A stretch of 64,000 nt of DNA, from assembly GCF_003815675.1 (NCBI RefSeq), contig NZ_CP033918.1, positions 2,108,001 through 2,172,000 on the forward strand, in the 5' to 3' direction. This DNA is from Chryseobacterium sp. G0186. GTDB taxonomy: Bacteria > Bacteroidota > Bacteroidia > Flavobacteriales > Weeksellaceae. The number at the start of each line of letters is the position of its first letter. Position 1 is the stretch's first letter. The notes beneath the pieces are model-generated. The model saw only the letters and a list, made by a program, of their open reading frames with translations, searched no databases and was not told the DNA's origin. A program made the translations under genes and the position numbers. Shown here piece after piece: positions 58,145-64,000 of this stretch.

Positions 58145-59479
58145 TTATTTCTTAAGTTCTTCTAAAAATTCGTCGTGAGAAATTTTAGTTTCTTTTTTGC
58201 TTGCTTTTTCAAGGATTACATCCTTTAATTTAGCCATTGCTACTTCAGAAGAGATTTGTCTTACTTGCTCCTGATCTTTTAACATCTCAACAGCATATTT
58301 TTGAACCTCCTCATCACCTAGGTGGTGAATTCCGTAGATCGCCAATTGATTTTTCACTAACTGCTCAGCTTGTGCCAATACATCAGCATAATCAAGGTTG
58401 ATTTCGTTATCAGTCATCAATTTTCCTTCGATAATCTGATATCTCAACTGGTTTTTCTCTGCTTCAAGAATTTCCTTAGCCTGCTCTTCAGACTGGATGT
58501 TCTGGTTAGAGAACATTAACCATTTTACAAGGAATGTTTCAGGAAGTGCTACTTCTTCTTTTTCAGTAACTTGCTCCAATACTTTATTCACAAAGTGAAC
58601 GTCAGCATTTTGCTGGAAATATTCGTCTAATTCAGTTTTTACTTTTTCTTTAAGCTCATCTTCAGACTTAATGTTTCCTTCTCCGTATACCTTGTCGAAT
58701 AAGTCTTGGTTAAGCTCCGCTAAGTTTAGTGAATAGAAGTCTTTAATTTTCACCTCTACCTCATTGTGGTGTAGGTGCTCTACTTCTTCTTTGCTGAATC
58801 CTAGTTCTTTAGCTAATTCTTCATCACCTGCAAGAGTTTCCTTAGATACTTTTACAGATCCATCCATTTTCAAAGCTTTTACCAATTTGTAAGCTTCCTT
58901 GTTGTCAGCAGTAACGGTAACGTTCTTTGGGTGGTGGTGGTGTTCTCCCTCAGCATCTTCTTCCACAACTTGAGAAACTTCTAAAGCAATGTAAGAATCC
59001 TTAGTGATTTTATCTTGAGGAACTTGCTCAGCAAAACGCTTCTGCATGTTTTCAATACTCTTAGCGATTTCTTTCTCAGAAGCTTCTACTTTGTAGTGAG
59101 GCGCTTCATATTTAGCTAAATCTATAGTGAATGCAGGCTCATATCCTACTTCGAAAGCAACTTCCAACTGATCAGCATTGTAATCGAATTCGTTTACTGG
59201 CTGAGGAACTGGCTGACCAACTAATCTTAACTTGTTTTCGTTAACATAGTTGTTCAAAGCATCAGAAACCTGTCTGTTGATTTCTTCAAATGCAATACCT
59301 GCTTCATATTGTTTTTTAACCATACTCAAAGGCACTTTCCCTTTTCTGAATCCAGGAACTTGCGCATTTTTAGCATAATTAATCAATTGCTTTTCTACTT
59401 TTTCTTTGTAGTCAGATTTCTCCAATGTTACAGTAAGTAATGCACTTACATCATCATGGTTTTGTGCGGTAACCTTCAT
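58145..59479 (-). CDS. tig: Trigger factor chaperone
   Basis: 444 aa. The ribosome-binding signature GFRKGKVP is present in QVPGFRKGKVPLSMVKKQYE. The central PPIase-type region is divergent: it carries a His-rich insert (EGEHHHHPKN) where FKBP active-site residues lie in E. coli. The C-terminal chaperone arms are helical. It binds nascent chains at the ribosome exit tunnel. Bacteroidota trigger factors commonly lack a canonical PPIase site. Single gene with promoter and terminator. Confidence 0.92.
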   Translation of the reverse strand: MKVTAQNHDDVSALLTVTLEKSDYKEKVEKQLINYAKNAQVPGFRKGKVPLSMVKKQYEAGIAFEEINRQVSDALNNYVNENKLRLVGQPVPQPVNEFDYNADQLEVAFEVGYEPAFTIDLAKYEAPHYKVEASEKEIAKSIENMQKRFAEQVPQDKITKDSYIALEVSQVVEEDAEGEHHHHPKNVTVTADNKEAYKLVKALKMDGSVKVSKETLAGDEELAKELGFSKEEVEHLHHNEVEVKIKDFYSLNLAELNQDLFDKVYGEGNIKSEDELKEKVKTELDEYFQQNADVHFVNKVLEQVTEKEEVALPETFLVKWLMFSNQNIQSEEQAKEILEAEKNQLRYQIIEGKLMTDNEINLDYADVLAQAEQLVKNQLAIYGIHHLGDEEVQKYAVEMLKDQEQVRQISSEVAMAKLKDVILEKASKKETKISHDEFLEELKK

Positions 59480-59511
59480 TATTGATTAAAATTTTAGGTT
59501 GCAAAAATATG

Positions 59512-59544
59512 AATTTTTTATGACAAATGCCCATTTAAAATCAA
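59512..59544 (-). promoter_or_regulatory. Trigger factor promoter
   Basis: Minus strand TTG (59542-59544), 22-nt spacer, TATTTTTG (59512-59519), about 32 nt from the tig ATG. Confidence 0.6.
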
Positions 59545-59574
59545 CTAAAACAGCCAAATATTGTTAAATAAAAA

Positions 59575-59597
59575 AACCACTGAAAAAATCAGTGGTT
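59575..59597 (-). terminator. Terminator of the lipoprotein/TonB receptor operon
   Basis: AACCACTGA (59575-59583) and TCAGTGGTT (59589-59597) pair, followed by a T-run on the minus strand, 57 nt below the lipoprotein stop. Confidence 0.85.
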
Positions 59598-59653
59598 AAC
59601 CAAATTTAATATGAAAAGACACAGGTCTTTTTTTCTGAAATATTTTCTTTTAA

Positions 59654-60208
59654 TTAATGAAAATCAATAAATAAATCTACATCGCTTTCACCTCCTACAG
59701 TGCTTCCCTGTTGGTTATCTGCAGATGGAAAGTTGTCATTTACAGAAGTAGGGCCATGTACCAAAGTAATATTTACTTTACCGGCAGCAGCAGTAGCTAC
59801 CGTCCATTCTGTTTTAAGTCCTAATTTTTTACCATCAGTTCTTACGATGTCATCCGCAGCTCTTTTTACTTTTATATCTGCTCCTGAGAACTTATAAACT
59901 ACAAAGTGCATATCTTTTTCCTCTATAATTTCCTCGGCACTGTGGTAATGATCGTCATGCTTAATTTGAAAATCAACATCTACAGCATACGTTGCCCCCT
60001 GATTAAGGTGAAGATGATCGGCCGTTTGTCCATTGATGACATTTACCGTCTGCTTATCGCCATTGGCTTTATTGGTTAATGTTACCACAACCTTTCCAAT
60101 TTCTTCATGTTCATGAATATCTTCAGGGATATCATCGTTCCCACTACGACAAGAGAATAATAAAACAGCAGCAAATAATAAAAGTGATATGTTGAATAAT
60201 TTTTTCAT
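59654..60208 (-). CDS. His-rich lipoprotein, probable metal binder
   Basis: 184 aa. Lipobox LLFSCRSG (Cys about residue 20) with signal peptide. His- and acid-rich segments (DIPEDIHEHEEIG, ADHLHLNQG, KHDDHYHSAEEIIEEKD) could bind Zn or Cu; the rest is a predicted beta-sandwich. It follows the TonB receptor by 26 nt on the same strand and precedes a terminator. Metal scavenging at the outer membrane is inferred from composition and context; no named family. Confidence 0.65.
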   Translation of the reverse strand: MKKLFNISLLLFAAVLLFSCRSGNDDIPEDIHEHEEIGKVVVTLTNKANGDKQTVNVINGQTADHLHLNQGATYAVDVDFQIKHDDHYHSAEEIIEEKDMHFVVYKFSGADIKVKRAADDIVRTDGKKLGLKTEWTVATAAAGKVNITLVHGPTSVNDNFPSADNQQGSTVGGESDVDLFIDFH

Positions 60209-60234
60209 TTTAATTTAATTTTAAATATTAATCG

Positions 60235-62619
60235 TTAAAAATTGTATTTAAGAGTAACCACAAAATTTCTTCCCGGTTCCGGCATATAATACCTCAGTCT
60301 GTTGAGATATTCTTTGTACTCTTTGTTAAAAATGTTATTGATTCTGAAATTCAGATTCATGTTTTTGAATAGGTCTGCACCTATCGATGCGTGAAATATT
60401 GAAAATGAGGCAGGAGGAGTACTGTAATCTATTATTTTGGTTACTAATTCTCCATCCTCAATAAACTGTACAGGCTGATCTCTGATTGGGAAACGATTCT
60501 GCTTAAACACATTTTCATTTTCCAGTCTGATGTAGAAATTGGATGGCTTATTCAGTGTCAGTTCCAATGAATTTCTAAGGTTCATAGGCATCATTAGGAT
60601 AAGAGGTTCATTTTTTGTCAAATCATCTCCTCTCAAAGCACTGAAATTGGTTGTCCATTTTAAGTGATCCGAAATCATAAGCTGCGCATCAGCATCTATT
60701 CCGTACATTCTGGCTTTCACCTGTTGATAAGCCCAAACAGCAAAGGTTCCTCTACTGGTATTCTGAATCTCGGTAGGCATCTGGTTGATGAAGCTATCAG
60801 AAAATATGATATACGGATTCGCTTCCACCTGTAACCCTTTTAAGACATCTAAACGTCCTGTTACAGAAAGGTTGGCGTTATAAATCACTTCTTTATTGAT
60901 TCTTAAATCTCCTTTCTCAATAATTGCGGCAGAATGGTGAAGTCCGTCTGCAAATAATTCTGCGGGGTTAGGTGTTCTGCTCATTCTTGAGAAATTAAAC
61001 TTAATATCAAATTCTTTGGAAGGCTTATAATTCAACCCAATGTTTGCAGAAAAATTATGATAGTCGAATATAGGACGAGACAAGACTCTGCTTCCACTTT
61101 CCTTTATATAAAACTGAGGGAAAACATTCGCATATTTTTCGTTCCATTCTTTGGCATCATAATATTTATAGGAATCATATCTGCTGAAATCATATCTCAC
61201 TCCTGCTTCTGCATTCAGTTTGGGAGAGAAACTATATTTAAAGACAGAAAAAGCCCCTGCATCATAACGGTAATAGTCCGGAATCAAACGTCGAACCTCT
61301 GTAGCGGGATTTGGATAATTATCCTGAAAACCTGCTGAAATTCCACTTTCCAGGCTCCAGTTTTTGCGCTCAATTAGATGAGTAAGGCTTGCGGAATGAG
61401 TAATCAACCTTAGATCCATAGATGGAGTATCTTTCAGATCTCCTTTTCTGATGTCATATTCCTTACGTCTGTTCAGCTGAAAGCTATACTGGAAAGTAAT
61501 TTTTCCAAAATCTGCAAAACGTTTGTACGCTGATATTTTCGCAATGTGATGTTCTACATTCTGTTTCGGGTACCCAATATCATAGCTAAAATCATCAAGG
61601 AAATAAGGCTGTCCAAAATTCATTGCTCTGTAGATATCATAGCTATTTCCCAGATGCGCTCCCTTATAAATTCCAAATTCCTGATTGATTCCACTATAAG
61701 AAACATCAAATCCCTGCATAAAACCATGCTTTCCAAAGGAGAAGTTAAAGGAATTCACCTCCGCTCCTGTATTTTGAAGAGTATGATGCGGAATGTAGAT
61801 ATCACCCAGTTTTTTGTAGCTTCCGCCTGCTTTTACAAACCATTCGTTTTCCCAGGATTTAAGTGCATTGGCTGAAATTTCAGCTCCTCGTCCATTGGAA
61901 ATCCCTGAAAGTTTAATATTTCCCATCAGGGTATCTTTCTTTGGTGGGATTGCGGGCTCCAAAAGCACCACTCCTGCTACTCCATCATTTCCATATTTCA
62001 ATGCGGATGCCCCTTTAATAACATCGATATGTTCAAAGTCATTGACATCCACGTTCGGAGCGTGCTCTGCTCCCCATTCCTGTTCTGCCAGCTTCACGCC
62101 ATTATTCATAATAGAAATACGGCTTCCATAAAGACCATGAATAACAGGCTTCGTGATATTATTTCCTGTCTTCAGCACTGCAACTCCTGAAATTTTTGAA
62201 AGGATATTTCCAAGGTTTTCCGTAGAACTTCTATCCAATTCAGCTTTGTTCAGTGTTTTCATCACTACGGAGCCTTTATTTTTGTGGCTTCCGTGCAGAG
62301 TAATGGTTTCTATATCACCTGTATGGTGTTCTAAGGTAATGGTAATGTGAAGATCCTGATCAACTCCTATATTTTCAGTATAATCATTGCAATCAGGATG
62401 TTTGGCAATGAGAGTATACTTTCCTGCAGGAATTTTATCAAAGGAAAATTTCCCTTTTTTATCTGTTTTCACTGTAAAGTTTCCGATTTTTATGACAGCA
62501 TTTTCCAACATGGTTTTGTCATGAAAATCCTGAACGGTTCCTTGCACAGTGTAGGTTTTTTGTGCACTTGTAAATACTGATCCACAAAAGATCAATAGCA
62601 GGCAATATATCAATTTCAT
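60235..62619 (-). CDS. TonB-dependent receptor
   Basis: 794 aa with signal peptide (LIYCLLLIFCGSVFTSAQ). Carboxypeptidase-regulatory-like N-terminal domain (VQGTVQDFHDKTMLENAVIKI... GKYTLIAKHPDC) about residues 22-105; then the plug (NLGNILSKISGVAVLKTGNNITKPVIHGLYGSRISIMNNGVKLAEQEWGAEHAPNVD) and barrel ending in the RYYMPEPGRNFVVTLKYNF signature. The plug phrase with WGAEHAPNVD resembles metal (Zn/Cu) receptor families. It is upstream of a His-rich lipoprotein and downstream of a CxxCH protein, so metal uptake is likely. Confidence 0.85.
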   Translation of the reverse strand: MKLIYCLLLIFCGSVFTSAQKTYTVQGTVQDFHDKTMLENAVIKIGNFTVKTDKKGKFSFDKIPAGKYTLIAKHPDCNDYTENIGVDQDLHITITLEHHTGDIETITLHGSHKNKGSVVMKTLNKAELDRSSTENLGNILSKISGVAVLKTGNNITKPVIHGLYGSRISIMNNGVKLAEQEWGAEHAPNVDVNDFEHIDVIKGASALKYGNDGVAGVVLLEPAIPPKKDTLMGNIKLSGISNGRGAEISANALKSWENEWFVKAGGSYKKLGDIYIPHHTLQNTGAEVNSFNFSFGKHGFMQGFDVSYSGINQEFGIYKGAHLGNSYDIYRAMNFGQPYFLDDFSYDIGYPKQNVEHHIAKISAYKRFADFGKITFQYSFQLNRRKEYDIRKGDLKDTPSMDLRLITHSASLTHLIERKNWSLESGISAGFQDNYPNPATEVRRLIPDYYRYDAGAFSVFKYSFSPKLNAEAGVRYDFSRYDSYKYYDAKEWNEKYANVFPQFYIKESGSRVLSRPIFDYHNFSANIGLNYKPSKEFDIKFNFSRMSRTPNPAELFADGLHHSAAIIEKGDLRINKEVIYNANLSVTGRLDVLKGLQVEANPYIIFSDSFINQMPTEIQNTSRGTFAVWAYQQVKARMYGIDADAQLMISDHLKWTTNFSALRGDDLTKNEPLILMMPMNLRNSLELTLNKPSNFYIRLENENVFKQNRFPIRDQPVQFIEDGELVTKIIDYSTPPASFSIFHASIGADLFKNMNLNFRINNIFNKEYKEYLNRLRYYMPEPGRNFVVTLKYNF

Positions 62620-62637
62620 TGTAAATAGATTGATTGC

Positions 62638-62711
62638 GTACCCTTTTTAAAAAGGTACATTTTTCGTTAAAATTTGTTGAATGGGTTTTGGTTTTATTGT
62701 ACGGTGTACAA
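62638..62711. promoter_or_regulatory. Two palindromic elements upstream of the TonB receptor
   Basis: GTACC and GGTAC bracket an A/T inner stem (62638-62658), and TTGTAC-GGT-GTACAA (62697-62711) is a second dyad. Both lie in the 5' region of the receptor gene and share the GTAC core. They could bind a metal-responsive repressor, or the first could be an mRNA hairpin. Confidence 0.45.
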
Positions 62712-62889
62712 TGTAGATTGTAAAATGTATTGAAACATGAGGTTAGAGGTTAGTAATGGATCATTTTTACAACTCTAATTTCCAGTACAAACTACCGCCT
62801 GCTGTTTCTCAACGCTTAAAATTTTAAACCCTGAACATTAAACATTTACATTTAAAGCACGAAACTTTAAACCCAATAAGAATTATTGA

Positions 62890-63246
62890 TTATGAAATGG
62901 TGGGAGGCCCCCGAAGCTGAAAGGTAAATTTGGTCTGAGACCAGATTTTTTCCTGAATGGTAATAATCTGCTTTACTTCGTGCGTGTAATGCTCAAAGCT
63001 AAAGCTGAATTCTTCAGGAGCTAATGTATGTCCGGTAGCCAAAAAGTGGCAGGCCAGACAGTCGCCAGCTTTCTCTTTAGCAACAGCTTTCGTCATTGAA
63101 TTCTCTACCTTTTTAAGATTGAAGGCCTTAAAATAGTCGACAGACTCATGGTGGTGAAAGCTTTGAGAAAGCAGCGCGAGGAAATACACTCCAAACAATA
63201 GCCTGGAGATAAAACGCTTTAAGTTTCTGCTTTCTTTAAAAATCAT
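62890..63246 (-). CDS. Small membrane-anchored protein with CxxCH motif
   Basis: 118 aa with an N-terminal helix (FISRLLFGVYFLALLSQSF) that is a signal peptide or anchor. HHHES follows. The motif CLACH (GDCLACHFLATGH) resembles a c-type heme site or a metal-binding pair. No other family mark. It is the first gene upstream of the TonB receptor and His-rich lipoprotein, on the same strand, separated by a 270-nt gap with the palindromes and no gene. Probably part of the metal locus. Start chosen at the first ATG. Confidence 0.6.
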   Translation of the reverse strand: MIFKESRNLKRFISRLLFGVYFLALLSQSFHHHESVDYFKAFNLKKVENSMTKAVAKEKAGDCLACHFLATGHTLAPEEFSFSFEHYTHEVKQIITIQEKIWSQTKFTFQLRGPPTIS

Positions 63247-63351
63247 TTTTCAAAATTAGGAAAATAATTTAATTTTCAGACTAAACTTCTATTAAATTAC
63301 TTTTATGATTTACAGTTAATACGTCGAAACAATTAATATTTTGTTACAAAA

Positions 63352-63380
63352 AAATGCTTCATAAAAATTATGAAGCATTT
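63352..63380 (-). terminator. ABC-F gene terminator
   Basis: AAATGCTTCATAA (63352-63364) and TTATGAAGCATTT (63368-63380) pair perfectly around AAA, with T-rich sequence on both sides. It lies 11 nt below the ABC-F stop. Confidence 0.82.
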
Positions 63381-63390
63381 ATATTTTAGT

Positions 63391-64000
63391 TTAATCCAGC
63401 TGTGTTCCCAGATATTCCCATTCCTGCAGAGCAGAATCTAATTCTTCTTTAGCTTTGTTATATTTTTCTAAAGTCTCCTCAGATGGGTTTTCTTTGGCAA
63501 AAGAAGCTTCCATTTCTTCAATCTTTGTTTCCAGTTCAGAAATTTTTTCTTCTACTTTCTTAATCTTATTCTGGATATTTTTCTGTTCCTTACTGACAAT
63601 ATTAGAGGTTTGGCTATTGCTAACCACTGGCTTTTCTTCTACTTTTTTAGGCTCTACCTTTACGACCTCCTGGTGAAGTTTAGCTTTTTCTGCAGAAATT
63701 TCCCTGATTGTTTCTTTCTGTCTGTATTCCAGATATTCATTGATGTCACCAAGGAATTCTTTCATATGTCCGTCACGGAATTCGTAGATTTTATCACAAA
63801 GTCCCTGAAGAAATTCTCTATCGTGAGAAATTACGATCAATGTACCCTCGAAATTCTGTAAGGCCAACTTAATAATCTCCTTGGACTGAATATCCAAGTG
63901 GTTGGTAGGCTCATCCATAATCAATGTGTTGAAAGGACGAAGCAACAATTTACAAAGAGCCAGACGGTTTCTTTCTCCTCCGGAAAGTACTTTTGTTTTC
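63391..64000 (-). CDS. ABC-F family ATPase, C-terminal part (partial)
   Basis: The gene runs off the right edge; about 203 codons are present. It includes the ABC signature LSGGERNRLALCKLL, Walker B LIMDEPTNHLD (ABC-F type, ATP hydrolysis Glu present), and the switch histidine VISHDREFL. The C-terminal Uup-like coiled coil follows (QNIQNKIKKVEEKISELE...EWEYLGTQLD). ABC-F proteins act on the ribosome, in translation control or antibiotic protection. The tail with a coiled coil fits Uup/EttA relatives; which one is not decidable from a partial gene. Confidence 0.9.
   Translation of the reverse strand, partial: KTKVLSGGERNRLALCKLLLRPFNTLIMDEPTNHLDIQSKEIIKLALQNFEGTLIVISHDREFLQGLCDKIYEFRDGHMKEFLGDINEYLEYRQKETIREISAEKAKLHQEVVKVEPKKVEEKPVVSNSQTSNIVSKEQKNIQNKIKKVEEKISELETKIEEMEASFAKENPSEETLEKYNKAKEELDSALQEWEYLGTQLD

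Noticed and set aside
1-64000. CRISPR arrays, insertion sequences, phage genes, rRNA operons
   Set aside because: No regularly spaced direct repeats, transposase or integrase-like proteins, or rRNA-like sequence were found.

Overview
The window looks like a chromosomal segment of a Flavobacteriia member, most likely Chryseobacterium or a close Weeksellaceae relative. The support is low GC, a recurring promoter signature TAnnTTTG (the Bacteroidota sigma-A -7 element, in two-part promoters with a TTG about 17-23 nt upstream), near absence of Shine-Dalgarno sites, an alanine/glutamate-rich tail on ribosomal protein S16, several Bacteroidota-type TonB-dependent receptors, and lineage-typical housekeeping genes. 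The species is inferred, not proven. I saw no insertion sequence, CRISPR array, rRNA or prophage.

Layout. 0-3 kb: first codons of rpoN, asnS, and a CDP-alcohol phosphatidyltransferase with a secreted repeat protein. 3-6.5 kb: an HTH protein overlapping an AraC regulator, then a serine hydrolase. 6.6-12.4 kb: rimM-rpsP, nitroreductase, GreA-like protein, DUF805, SRPBCC protein, M3 peptidase. 12.4-15 kb: an accessory-looking run of a TPR protein, two uncharacterised proteins and two tandem tRNA-like RNAs with unusual 8-nt anticodon loops, then a Pmp3-type peptide. 15-25.6 kb: beta-lactamase-fold hydrolase, TetR-MFS pair, VOC lipoprotein, epimerase, Crp regulator, outer-membrane receptor, and a TetR/GNAT locus divergent from two small membrane proteins across a perfect 24-bp palindrome. 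25.6-29.1 kb: tyrS behind an apparent leader-peptide attenuator, two unknown proteins, GNAT. 29.4-35.3 kb: a six-gene Ter stress cassette (two TerD, two vWA, PP2C phosphatase, kinase). 35.4-48.2 kb: flippase-like protein, panD, HU, pdxH, YqgE, amidase, aminotransferases, OstA-like protein, Fur, kup, PDH E1 beta. 48.4-57.2 kb: ECF sigma factor with membrane partner, DUF2147, LtaS-like sulfatase, pssA, DnaQ-type exonuclease, FAH-family enzyme, Usp, flavobacterial membrane proteins, DUF3109. 57.3-64 kb: lipoprotein-sorting-like protein, trigger factor, a probable metal-uptake locus (TonB receptor, His-rich lipoprotein, CxxCH protein) and the 3' part of an ABC-F ATPase.

Three places deserve most attention. 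(1) The two tRNA-like genes at 14582-14736, 13 nt behind a 436-aa orphan protein. Both fold as complete cloverleaves with anticodon loops of eight rather than seven nucleotides, and the loops differ only in the last three bases. (2) The tyrS leader at 25742-25929. A promoter, a 32-codon near-leaderless ORF with clustered Tyr codons, a strong terminator, and an 8-nt segment complementary to the terminator's first arm suggest tyrosine-linked transcription attenuation. (3) The Ter cassette, which keeps an inverted vestige of the 3' end of a third vWA gene. Most other genes are ordinary core functions.
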